The notes below the pieces were generated by a model. The model was not told the DNA's origin. It did not search any database and worked only from the letters and a program-made list of their open reading frames with translations. A stretch of DNA of 64,000 bases from Nocardia miyunensis NBRC 108239. Its GTDB lineage: Bacteria > Actinomycetota > Actinomycetes > Mycobacteriales > Mycobacteriaceae. Each line of letters opens with the position of its first letter. Position 1 is the stretch's first letter. Positions 34,671-42,144 of this stretch are shown here, in pieces. Location of the stretch: the NCBI RefSeq assembly GCF_001613065.1, contig NZ_BDBQ01000046.1, positions 1 to 64,000 on the forward strand, read 5' to 3'. Both the position numbers and the translations under genes were made by a program.

Positions 34671-35648
34671 TCAGGCCGGGAGCAGACCGATGGCGCGTTT
34701 CGCAGCGGCCACGGTATTGCCCGCGATCAGCCGGGCCCGGATTACGCCGTCCTGCAATATCTTCCGTACCGCTTCGGGATCCCGGCCCAGGTCGGCGTAA
34801 CGGTGCCGGATGGGGTCGGTCGTGGCGATGACGGCGTCGGCGACGGTGCGCTTCAGGTCGGCGTAGCCGCCGGAGCGGGCGGCCGCGTCGGCGGGATCCT
34901 CGCCGGTGCAGGCGGACAGGATGGTCAGCAGGTTGGCTATGCCCGGCCGGTTCCCGGGGTCGTATTCGACGGCGGAACCGGGGTCGGTTGCCGCGCGCAT
35001 TACCTTGTGGCGCAACGTATCCGGCGAATCGAGCAGGCGCAGCGTTCCGGCGGGCGAGGTCGATTTGCTCATCTTTACGGCGGGACGGGCCAGGTCCATG
35101 ATGCGGGCGGCGACCGGCGGGTTCACCATGCGCGGCACGGTGAAAACCGGGCCGTAGGCGGCGTTGAAGCGTTCGGCGATGTCGCGCGCGAGCTCGACGT
35201 GCTGACGTTGGTCCGCACCGACGGGAACCTCCCCGGCGTGGTACAGCAGGATGTCGGCGGCCATCAGCACCGGGTAGGTCAGCAGCGACACCCGGACCCG
35301 ATCACTGTCTTTCGATTTCTCCTTGAACTGGATCATCCGCCGCGCCTCGCCGTAGCCGGTGACGCTCTCCAGCAGATAGTGCAGTTCGGTGTGCTCGGGG
35401 ACGTGCGACTGCACCAGGAATATGCTGCGCGCCGGATCCGCCCCGGCGGCCAGCAGGACGGCCGCGAATTCCAGTGTGCGCCTGCGCACCGCGGCCGGAT
35501 CGTGGTCGAGGGTCAGGGCGTGCAGATCAGAGACGAAGATGATGCTGCGGTCCGGAATCTGTTCGTCGACAAGGGGTTTGATCGCGCCGAAGTAGTTGCC
35601 GAGATGCAGCTCGCCCGAAGGGGTGAAGCCGGTGATACGCCGGGACAT
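34671..35648 (-). CDS. trpS: tryptophanyl-tRNA synthetase
   Basis: A 325-residue class I synthetase that charges tRNA-Trp. It has TPSGELHLGN (9-18, the HIGH-type signature), PVLMAADILLYHAGEVPVG, DQRQHVELARD and the KMSKS loop at 192-196. The length fits bacterial TrpRS. Upstream lies a leader peptide with tandem Trp codons and an attenuator. The same regulation is described for the auxiliary, indolmycin-resistant trpRS1 of Streptomyces coelicolor, so this may be an auxiliary copy; whether a second trpS exists cannot be seen here. Expression should rise when charged tRNA-Trp is scarce. Confidence 0.93.
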   Translation of the reverse strand: MSRRITGFTPSGELHLGNYFGAIKPLVDEQIPDRSIIFVSDLHALTLDHDPAAVRRRTLEFAAVLLAAGADPARSIFLVQSHVPEHTELHYLLESVTGYGEARRMIQFKEKSKDSDRVRVSLLTYPVLMAADILLYHAGEVPVGADQRQHVELARDIAERFNAAYGPVFTVPRMVNPPVAARIMDLARPAVKMSKSTSPAGTLRLLDSPDTLRHKVMRAATDPGSAVEYDPGNRPGIANLLTILSACTGEDPADAAARSGGYADLKRTVADAVIATTDPIRHRYADLGRDPEAVRKILQDGVIRARLIAGNTVAAAKRAIGLLPA

Positions 35649-35711
35649 GGTTTTCCGCCTTTCGCGGTGGGGCCGCCCGGCCGGACCGCCACCGCGTCAC
35701 GCAGACGAGAA

Positions 35712-35783
35712 CGGCCGCCCGGTTCGGGCGGCCGCGTTGATCGGAGCATACGGAAATCTGGCCGCCCGTCAGGGCAGCCACCA
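35712..35783 (-). promoter_or_regulatory. ribosome-mediated transcription attenuator of trpS
   Basis: Reading the minus strand: segment 1 GGCTGCCC (35779-35772) overlaps the last Trp codon; segment 2 CGGGCGGCC (35768-35760) directly follows the stop; segment 3 CGGCCGCCCG (35734-35725); segment 4 CGGGCGGCCG (35721-35712). Segments 3 and 4 pair perfectly over 10 bp with a three-base loop, followed by TTCTCGTCT, as a terminator. Segments 2 and 3 pair over 9 bp as the antiterminator. Segments 1 and 2 pair over 8 bp with one U-G. A ribosome stalled at the Trp codons would free segment 2 and allow read-through. Confidence 0.85.
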
Positions 35784-35807
35784 CGCGAGGCGTGCACGTT
35801 TCCGCAT
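35769..35807 (-). CDS. Trp-rich leader peptide of trpS
   Basis: A 12-codon open frame, MRKRARLAWWLP then TGA, runs from 35807 to 35769, 120 bases before trpS. Two consecutive TGG codons occupy 35783-35778, just before the stop. No strong ribosome site is seen. A CATAAT -10-like element lies at 35852-35847 on the same strand. The frame is too short to be found by ordinary gene calling. Confidence 0.8.
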   Translation of the reverse strand: MRKRARLAWWLP

Positions 35808-35937
35808 CCGGTCAGATTACTGCGGGGCGCGGCCGGGGTCGAGCACATTATGCGCATCACACCGGATTCGAGTTAGAGTCCAGTAATCGCGAAGTGGATC
35901 TGTATTACAGGTCCAGTAGTAGCTCAAGCTGTTCACC

Positions 35938-36555
35938 ATGCTGTTTCGCCGCCTGCTCGCGCTCTACACCGGATTGTGGATGTACGGATTCTCGATGGCC
36001 GTGATGATCCGGGCCGGGCTCGGCCTGGATCCCTGGGACGTTTTCCACCAGGGGGTGGCCCGGCACGCGCCGATCAGCTTCGGCACCGTCACGGCGCTGA
36101 CCGGCGTCGCGGTGCTCCTGGCTTGGATCCCCCTGCGACAACGGCCCGGACTGGGCACGATCAGCAATGTCGTGGTCATCGCCGTCGCGGTGGACAACGC
36201 CCTGCACTGGCTGCCGCACCCGCACCTGTTGGCGATGCAGATCGTCGCGATGATCGCGGCCGTGGCGCTCAACGCCGTCGCCACGGTGCTCTACATCGGC
36301 GCGGGGATGGGTCCAGGCCCGCGCGATGGCCTGATGACTGGTCTGGTCGCTCGCACCGGCTGGTCCGTCTGGCCGATCCGCACCGGCATCGAGGCCACCG
36401 TCCTGCTGACCGGCTGGTTGCTCGGCGGCAGCGTGGGCGTGGGCACCGTGGTGTACGCGTTCGGCATCGGCCCCTTGATCCACCTGCTGATCCCGCTGAC
36501 CCGTCGCGGACTCCCCGGTTTTCCTGTCCCGCAACCCGCACCGGTGCCCGCTTGA
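35938..36555 (+). CDS. YczE/YitT-type membrane protein
   Basis: A 205-residue integral membrane protein with about five helices, of the YczE group: RLLALYTGLWMYGFSMAVMI, then RAGLGLDPWDVFHQG, and later IGAGMGPGPRDGLMTGL. The paired GLGxDPWD and GPGPRDG loops are the family hallmarks. Function is not established; a transport or envelope role is assumed for the family. It is divergent from the trpS transcription unit and otherwise alone. Confidence 0.85.
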   Translation: MLFRRLLALYTGLWMYGFSMAVMIRAGLGLDPWDVFHQGVARHAPISFGTVTALTGVAVLLAWIPLRQRPGLGTISNVVVIAVAVDNALHWLPHPHLLAMQIVAMIAAVALNAVATVLYIGAGMGPGPRDGLMTGLVARTGWSVWPIRTGIEATVLLTGWLLGGSVGVGTVVYAFGIGPLIHLLIPLTRRGLPGFPVPQPAPVPA

Positions 36556-36750
36556 TCGACCATGAATGACGCTGTCGCGCAAAGCAGTCCGCTCCGAACA
36601 CCCTGGATTCGAGGCATCCGAAAGCCCGACGGGCACTTCCAATCAATCACGAATTCATCTGTCACACAATCAAATCCGAACAGCTCGCTGGGAGCCGCCG
36701 AGCTCTCGGCTCGGCGAAGCCAGCCCACATCCAGTCAATTGAACGCGGGT

Positions 36751-37398
36751 TCAGTTGTCGCGCACCGTGATCCCCGCAGCCCGCGCGAAAGCCGGTGCCA
36801 GGTCCAGCAGTTGCGGAGTACTCACCGTCGCGCCTCGGAGTGAGTCTATTCCGGCCGTGAGATCCAGGGTTGTCGCGCCGCGCAGGTCGACATCGTGCAG
36901 GCTCGCGTTGTGCAGGGTGATCCCGTCCAGCCGGGTTCCCGGGAAACACACCCGGCGCAACGTCGCCTCGCCCAAATCCGTATCGCGCAGAACGCAATCG
37001 CTGAACGTCACATCCTGCAGCGAGGCATTGCGCAGGTTCACCGAATCGAATTTGCAACCCTCGAAACGGATTCGGCGCAACCCCGCGCCCACGGCCTCCA
37101 CGCCCGACAGCGCGCATTCCACGAATTCGGAATTCAGCCAACCGCTCTGGCCCAGATTGGTTCCGATCCAGCGCACCGCGCGCAACCAGACGTCGTCGAA
37201 TCGGCCGTACCGGAACGTCCCGCCGTTGAACTGGATCGTGGTCAGGGCGGACTGGGTGAACCGCACGCCTCGCCCATCGAGTTCGTCGAGGTCCAGGCCG
37301 TCGATGTGCGCACTCTCGTAGTCGGAGTCGGGCTCGAGTTCTCCCTCGAACGCTTCCAGAAAGCGAGCGTACGGCAGATCGGCGAGTTCACGAGGCAC
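36751..37398 (-). CDS. pentapeptide-repeat protein
   Basis: A 215-residue protein whose middle (about 35-185) is built of A(D/N)LXX-type pentapeptides, for example VNLRNASLQDVTFSDCVLRD and TDLGEATLRRVCF. Such proteins form a right-handed quadrilateral helix. Some (MfpA, Qnr) mimic DNA and protect gyrase from fluoroquinolones, but many have other or unknown roles. The opening MPRELADLPYARFLEAFEG and the closing part are not repetitive. No gyrase link is shown by the context. Confidence 0.85.
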   Translation of the reverse strand: MPRELADLPYARFLEAFEGELEPDSDYESAHIDGLDLDELDGRGVRFTQSALTTIQFNGGTFRYGRFDDVWLRAVRWIGTNLGQSGWLNSEFVECALSGVEAVGAGLRRIRFEGCKFDSVNLRNASLQDVTFSDCVLRDTDLGEATLRRVCFPGTRLDGITLHNASLHDVDLRGATTLDLTAGIDSLRGATVSTPQLLDLAPAFARAAGITVRDN

Positions 37399-37501
37399 CC
37401 AAGCACCCTAATACTCCGCAATACTCCGCCCGAGCCGCACGCGTCGTCCGCCCGGACGACCGCCTCGGCGCAGCGGGCGTGAACACCACGGATCTGCCTG
37501 C

Positions 37502-38326
37502 TCAGCGCGGTGGCGCCGGCATCGGGAACGGAATGGTCGGCAGTTGGAACGGCAGTTGCGGCAGCACCGGCGCGGGAGGAGGCGCGGGCCGCGGTGCGGG
37601 CGCGGGAGCAGCAGGTGCGGGGACGGGAGCAGGCGCAGAACGCGGCGCAGGCGCAGCCGAGGGCGCAGGCGCAGGCGCAGCAGACGCGGGGGCGGGAACA
37701 GGCGCAGAACGCGGCGCAGCCGAGGGCGCAGGCGCAGCCGAGGGTGCCGGACGCGGTGCGGGCGCGGGGACCTGACGCGGCGCGGGTGGCTGGGTGACGA
37801 TCGGCGCCTGCGTCGGTTCAGGCGACGGCACATGGACCGGGGCCTGCGGAACGGTGTACGGACGCGTCGGCACGACGGGTGCGGTAGCCTGCGTCGTCAT
37901 CGGACGCTGGGTCTGACACAGCCATGCCGGTCCCGGACCCACCACCCACCGCGCCACCAGGCCGTCATGCGAGCAATCGTCGCCGACCCGATGGATCGTG
38001 CTCATGATTCCCGGCGGTGCGCACACCCACCGGCCGTCCCGCTGCTGCCATCGGGCGGCGATGAAGTCATGTGTGCAGTCGTCGCCCTCCCGATGTGGTT
38101 TGCCCGCGCCCGGCACCCCCTCGGTCCGGACCACGGGCTGCGCGCTCGCCGTGACCGTCGAGGTGGCGGCCGCGGAACGCACGTCCTGCTGCGATCGGAC
38201 GGCGAGCACGCCGACCACCACCGCCACCGCGAGCATCGTCACGGCGGCCACCGCCATGTACCTCGCGTTCCCGCCGCGCTCACCGTCCGGCGGCTCGTTC
38301 TCCTGTCCGATCTCGGGTGAAGCCAT
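37502..38326 (-). CDS. Pro/Ala-rich membrane-anchored protein with two GDDC repeats
   Basis: A 274-residue protein starting at 38326 (GAAAGG upstream). One membrane helix at about 23-43 (YMAVAAVTMLAVAVVVGVL) anchors it, with the rest probably outside. Two homologous ~22-residue units follow: GDDCTHDFIAARW (81-93) and GDDCSHDGLVARW (115-127), each with a second Cys after a Trp, suggesting two small disulphide-bonded modules. Residues 145-270 are a Pro/Ala-rich low-complexity tail, as in wall-spanning proteins of mycobacteria-like cells. Function unknown. Confidence 0.75.
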   Translation of the reverse strand: MASPEIGQENEPPDGERGGNARYMAVAAVTMLAVAVVVGVLAVRSQQDVRSAAATSTVTASAQPVVRTEGVPGAGKPHREGDDCTHDFIAARWQQRDGRWVCAPPGIMSTIHRVGDDCSHDGLVARWVVGPGPAWLCQTQRPMTTQATAPVVPTRPYTVPQAPVHVPSPEPTQAPIVTQPPAPRQVPAPAPRPAPSAAPAPSAAPRSAPVPAPASAAPAPAPSAAPAPRSAPAPVPAPAAPAPAPRPAPPPAPVLPQLPFQLPTIPFPMPAPPR

Positions 38327-38454
38327 AGTCGGAACCTTTCGTCCACCAGTTGCACCGCTGATCCGAAAGCCCACTCACCAGGCACGTTAACGAAGATCAC
38401 GACACAGGGGACGGTCCGATCCGTATCTACTTCGGATTGAGACCTGCGCGCTGC

Positions 38455-38844
38455 TCAATCCAGATCGACGCGCACGGTGAGCAGATCCGTGCCGAACGCG
38501 CCGACGACGGCGCTGTTGTACCTGGGCAGATCGCGCATGCGAGCCTTGGCGTCGTCCTCGGGCAACAGGTGCGCGGTCCCGGTGTACCAGCGCCCGCGCA
38601 GCCGCACCCGCACCCGGTCGTCGGCCTGGATATTGCGGATGTACTGGGATCGCTCACCGAATTCGGAGACGAACCAGAACGAATCGCCGCGCCGGGCCCC
38701 GCCGATAGGAGTCCGGCGGACCTGTCCGCTGACGCGGCCGGTGGTTTCGAGCAGTGTCTGAGTCGGCAGACGGCGAAGGACCGGATTGGCGATATGACGC
38801 TGGAAGGCGGTCACCCAGCGATGCTGAAGGTCGGCGTTCACCAT
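38455..38844 (-). CDS. deazaflavin-dependent nitroreductase family protein (Ddn-like)
   Basis: A 129-residue protein of the split beta-barrel F420/FMN family typified by mycobacterial Ddn, which reduces quinones and activates nitroimidazoles with reduced F420. Motifs: LLETTGRVSGQVRRTPI, FWFVSEFGERSQYIRNI and VRLRGRWYTGTAHLL. The length is usual for the short members. F420 use is inferred from the family. It stands alone, between a wall protein gene and an epimerase-like gene in the same direction. Confidence 0.85.
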   Translation of the reverse strand: MVNADLQHRWVTAFQRHIANPVLRRLPTQTLLETTGRVSGQVRRTPIGGARRGDSFWFVSEFGERSQYIRNIQADDRVRVRLRGRWYTGTAHLLPEDDAKARMRDLPRYNSAVVGAFGTDLLTVRVDLD

Positions 38845-38936
38845 ATCTCGACGGTACCGCGACGGGACCGATTCGGGCCGGAGCGGACCGCGACCCGCTG
38901 CGGGTGCATCCCCCCGCGGCGCACGCGGACCCGCGG

Positions 38937-39551
38937 TCAGCTCACCGGGGTGAAATCCGAGGCGCCGTCATCGGTCAGCGCGTAGACGCCGCTGCTGAGA
39001 TCGAGTGCCAGAACCGTGCGGGCCGCGGCCTCGTCGATGTGGATGCGCGGCGGGTTGGGAAGCGCGGCCGCATCCGGGTAATACGTTCCGGGACCATAGA
39101 ATTGGCCGTAGCGCAGTACCACGCCGCCGAGGCCGAGCACCGAGGATTCCAGGAATTCCTTGGCGGCCTGGCCTTCTCCGGACATCTCCCACGCAACACT
39201 CTGCGCCAGAAAGCGTTTCGCGCCCGCGGCCTGTGCCGCGGCGATCAGATTGGCGGTGCCCTCCTTGCGCATCCGCGAATTCGCGGCGCGCCCGGCGGCC
39301 AGATCCTCGGCGCGGTCGGGCAGGTCGGTGAGCTGATGCATCACCAGATCGGGCGCGTACGCTCGCACCGCCTGCTCGAGCGCGGCGGCATCGAAGACAT
39401 CGCACACCACCGGCTCGGCGCCGAATCCGGCGAGCATCTCGACCTTCTCCGGTGACCGGGTCATCCCGGCCACCTGACATCCGGACGCAATCAACATCGG
39501 CGTCAATCGACTGCCGAGCACACCGCTCGCGCCTGCCAGGAAGATCTTCAC
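38937..39551 (-). CDS. NAD(P)-binding epimerase/dehydratase-fold protein
   Basis: A 204-residue extended-SDR-like protein with KIFLAGASGVLGSRL (2-16) and AAQAAGAKRFLAQSVAW. The usual YxxxK is replaced by a YGQFYGPGTYY context, and the protein is much shorter than full epimerases (about 300), lacking most of the substrate domain. It ends in YALTDDGASDFTPVS. It may be an NmrA-like or atypical family member. The reaction is unknown. Confidence 0.75.
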   Translation of the reverse strand: MKIFLAGASGVLGSRLTPMLIASGCQVAGMTRSPEKVEMLAGFGAEPVVCDVFDAAALEQAVRAYAPDLVMHQLTDLPDRAEDLAAGRAANSRMRKEGTANLIAAAQAAGAKRFLAQSVAWEMSGEGQAAKEFLESSVLGLGGVVLRYGQFYGPGTYYPDAAALPNPPRIHIDEAAARTVLALDLSSGVYALTDDGASDFTPVS

Positions 39552-39593
39552 CCACCCAACCCTAGCCGCCCGTCCGCCGTTCCCGGCGTTCCC

Positions 39594-40031
39594 TCAGTCC
39601 ACGAACTGGTGGTCGGTACGGATCCGGCCCGCGGCGTCCACCGTCAGCACATCGAAGCCCGAGGCGGCCACACTGCCGTCGGCCCGCGACCGCATCACCC
39701 AGGTCAGCGTCACCGCGGACCCGGCCTGCCGGGCGACCGCACCGTCCTTTTCGAAGACGAACTCCCCGGTCCCGACGAACATCTCGTACGCGCGGGCGAC
39801 CCGCTGGTCCATCGCGTCGTATCCACGAATCTCCAAGGCGGGGAAGGCTATCGCGTATTCTGCCGCCGTCTCGCGGATCGCCTGCGGCGGGTTCACCAGC
39901 ACCTGTACGCCGTCGACGGCCCACACCTCGCGGATCAGTTGCCGACGGGCGCTCGGGTCCGGCTCGTTCCACTGCGCGACGTAGCCGTCGGCGAGCCGGT
40001 TCAGTTCGATATCGGTGAGTGCACTGCTCAC
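39594..40031 (-). CDS. SnoaL/NTF2-fold protein
   Basis: A 145-residue NTF2-fold protein (LADGYVAQWNEPDPSARRQL; VWAVDGVQVLVNPPQAI; SGFDVLTVDAAGRIRTDHQF). The last segment, with a conserved GRI..DHQFVD pattern, is typical of SnoaL-like proteins paired with XRE/MmyB regulators. It is divergent from such a regulator at 40175, and a perfect palindrome lies between them. Substrate unknown. Confidence 0.82.
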   Translation of the reverse strand: MSSALTDIELNRLADGYVAQWNEPDPSARRQLIREVWAVDGVQVLVNPPQAIRETAAEYAIAFPALEIRGYDAMDQRVARAYEMFVGTGEFVFEKDGAVARQAGSAVTLTWVMRSRADGSVAASGFDVLTVDAAGRIRTDHQFVD

Positions 40032-40132
40032 AGCGTGTCCTTTCGCGGTGCGGATCGAGATACCCCGCGGGTTGTCCGAGGGGGCTCGATCGCTCGTGAG
40101 GCCGAGTCTGTCGCGCCGGATGCCGCTGCGCG

Positions 40133-40148
40133 ATTCCCTCGAGGGAAT
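40133..40148. promoter_or_regulatory. perfect 16-bp palindrome, likely operator
   Basis: ATTCCCTCGAGGGAAT is a perfect palindrome located 26 bases before the XRE start and about 100 bases before the NTF2-fold gene, in the middle of their divergent promoter region. It is a natural site for the XRE/MmyB regulator encoded next to it. Confidence 0.65.
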
Positions 40149-40174
40149 GGCGTCGCGGCCGCGCGGCGTCGATC

Positions 40175-40972
40175 ATGAGGGCTATGAGCACAGTCCTGGC
40201 CGAGCCCGCCTTCGGCCGTGAGTTGCGCCGCTGGCGTGGTCTGCGGCGGTGGAGTCAGCTCGATCTCGCGATCCGAGCCGACACCACCCAGCGCTACCTG
40301 AGCTACCTGGAACAGGGCCGCTCACAGCCGGGCCGAGCGATGGTGGTGCGGCTGGCCGAATCACTCGGCCTGTCGCTGCGCGAGCGCAACGGCCTGCTGG
40401 CCGCAGCCGGCTACGCGCCGATATTCAGCGAATCCGGAATGGGGACAACGGAATTGGCACCGGTCCGCACCGCACTACGGCAGATCTTGGACGGCCACAT
40501 GCCCTACCCGGCGCTGATCGTGGACCACAGCAGCACGCTGGTCGAGGCCAATGCCGCATTCGAACTTTTCCTCGAGGGCTGCTCACCCGCCCTGCTGCGG
40601 GCCCCGATCAATGTCCGGCGGCTGGCCCTGCATCCCGAGGGACTCGCACCACGGGTGGTCAACCTGCCCGAATGGGGCCGCCATGTCACCGAGGCCCTGC
40701 GCAATCGGGTGCGGATCAGCCCCGACGCCGAATTGGCGGCGCTGGCCGCCGAATTGGAGAGCTACCTCCCACCGGTGGATCCGGGTCCGGGATATCTCGG
40801 ATTCGCCGTCCCGCTGCGCCTGCGCAGCAACGCCGGTGAGCTGCGACTGATCACCACCCTCACCTCGTTCGCCACCGCCACCGACATCACCCTGTCCGAA
40901 CTACACCTCGAGGCATTCCTCCCCGCCGACGAAGCAACCGCTCGGATCCTGCACGAGCGCGCCGGGGAATGA
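40175..40972 (+). CDS. XRE-family regulator with MmyB-like ligand domain
   Basis: A 265-residue regulator. The N-terminal XRE helix-turn-helix covers about residues 10-70 (LRRWRGLRRWSQLDLAIRAD, then RYLSYLEQGRSQPGRAM). It is followed by the MmyB-like ligand-binding (PAS-like) domain (DGHMPYPALIVDHSSTLVEA; GFAVPLRLRSNAGELRLIT). MmyB regulators bind fatty acids in Streptomyces. An in-frame ATG at 40184 is an equally possible start. It presumably controls the divergent NTF2-fold gene through the palindrome at 40133. Confidence 0.87.
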   Translation: MRAMSTVLAEPAFGRELRRWRGLRRWSQLDLAIRADTTQRYLSYLEQGRSQPGRAMVVRLAESLGLSLRERNGLLAAAGYAPIFSESGMGTTELAPVRTALRQILDGHMPYPALIVDHSSTLVEANAAFELFLEGCSPALLRAPINVRRLALHPEGLAPRVVNLPEWGRHVTEALRNRVRISPDAELAALAAELESYLPPVDPGPGYLGFAVPLRLRSNAGELRLITTLTSFATATDITLSELHLEAFLPADEATARILHERAGE

Positions 40973-41305
40973 CCACCGGCCAGGGGCGCGGACGCACCGC
41001 ACCCACCGCGCACCATCGGGGACCCGCTACCAGCAGGTCCTGACGTACGGAATCCACGTCCGGGAGGGTGCGTGTCGCCGGCATCTCGACGGAACCGGCA
41101 GCCGCACCCGCCCCGGCGGTCTCCTCGAGCGCATTCATCGGCCCGGCTGGGCGCGCTGCCGGAAGGCCGGACTCGCCACATCCGCGCAAGCTCCTCCTCG
41201 CATCCGTCCGCCGCGATGTGATCCATCACCGGCGATGCGATCCACTACTTGCGGACGAATACTCGTAGACGTATATTCGTATGCGAGTGATTAAAGGAGG
41301 TCCCG
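40973..41305. promoter_or_regulatory. intergenic region with a PadR operator candidate
   Basis: Most of this 333-base stretch shows nothing convincing. Directly before the PadR gene, A+T-rich DNA holds nested inverted repeats: CGAATA (41256-41261) with TATTCG (41274-41279), and ACTCG (41261-41265) with CGAGT (41284-41288). AAAGGAGG follows as the ribosome site. This is a reasonable site for autoregulation by PadR. Confidence 0.4.
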
Positions 41306-41971
41306 ATGAAACGGCGGAAGGTCGGCAATCTGCTGGCGCTGGCCGTGCTCGCCACGCTGGTCGAGGGCCCCATGCACCGGTACGAGATCGCGGCCAAGAT
41401 GCGCAATCGCGGCAAGGAACGCGATATGGACATCAAATGGGGCTCGCTCTACACCGTGGTGCAGAACCTGGAGAAGCACGGTTTCCTGGAGATCGTCGGC
41501 AGCGAACGCGACGGGGCCCGCCCCGAGCGCACCATCTACGCGCTCACCCCGGCCGGTCGCGCCGAGACCGAGGATTGGACGCGGGAATTGCTCAGCACAC
41601 CCGCACCCGTGCATCACCCGTTCGTCTCCGGCCTGTCCGTCGCCGCGATCATCCCCCCGGACGAGGTGATCGCCCTGCTCGAGCAGCGCAGCGAACGCCT
41701 GACCCGCCAGATCGCCGGAGACCGCGCCGAACTCGACAAGGTCCGGGACACGGTCCCGCGACTGTTCCTGGTCGAGAACGAATTCACCATCGCGATGCTC
41801 GAGGCCGAGGCCGCCTGGGTGGACGCGCTACGCGAGGAGATCGCCAGCGGCGCCTTCCCGGACGTCGGCTGGTGGCGTCGGATGCATGCCGAGAACATCG
41901 ATCCGCAGGAGGTCGCGGGCATGGTGGAGAGGGGGGAATTCACGCAGTCCACCGAAACCACCCAGAAATAG
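41306..41971 (+). CDS. PadR-family regulator
   Basis: A 221-residue PadR protein. The winged helix occupies residues 8-95 (LALAVLATLVEGPMHRYEIA; IKWGSLYTVVQNLEKHGFLE; ERTIYALTPAGRAETEDW), and the Vir-type C-terminal coiled domain follows. AAAGGAGG lies directly upstream of the ATG. The FAD monooxygenase gene begins 173 bases downstream in the same direction, which points to control of that gene, as PadR proteins often govern detoxification functions. Confidence 0.9.
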   Translation: MKRRKVGNLLALAVLATLVEGPMHRYEIAAKMRNRGKERDMDIKWGSLYTVVQNLEKHGFLEIVGSERDGARPERTIYALTPAGRAETEDWTRELLSTPAPVHHPFVSGLSVAAIIPPDEVIALLEQRSERLTRQIAGDRAELDKVRDTVPRLFLVENEFTIAMLEAEAAWVDALREEIASGAFPDVGWWRRMHAENIDPQEVAGMVERGEFTQSTETTQK

Positions 41972-42144
41972 CAGAAAACGAGCCCGGTCAGGTGCGGCAA
42001 CACCTTTCCGAGCTCGATTCCCTTACCGTCCCGAACCGCATTCGCGCAGGCGAACCCGGCCCAAGTGTGGCAACTACAGGATAACCGGGCTCCCCGCGCA
42101 CGAGTCGGATCGGGCATTCACACCCATCCACAGGGAGAACACTC

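Noticed and set aside
36562..36750. Open frames between the YczE gene and the pentapeptide-repeat gene
   Set aside because: They lack ribosome sites and coding character; the stretch looks like a normal convergent spacer.
37540..37770. Tandem GC-rich repeats resembling a minisatellite or CRISPR-like array
   Set aside because: The repetition follows the Pro/Ala codon pattern of the coding gene; units are irregular and there are no spacers.
37509..37797. Repetitive Gly/Ala-rich open frame on the plus strand, resembling a PE_PGRS-like protein
   Set aside because: It is the antisense shadow of the Pro/Ala-rich tail encoded on the minus strand, which has a proper start and membrane helix.
40887..41189. 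Minus-strand ORF with an MNALEETAGAGAAAGSVE start, possibly a small peptide precursor
   Set aside because: No ribosome site, no neighbouring modification genes, and an Arg/Gly-rich translation typical of shadow frames.
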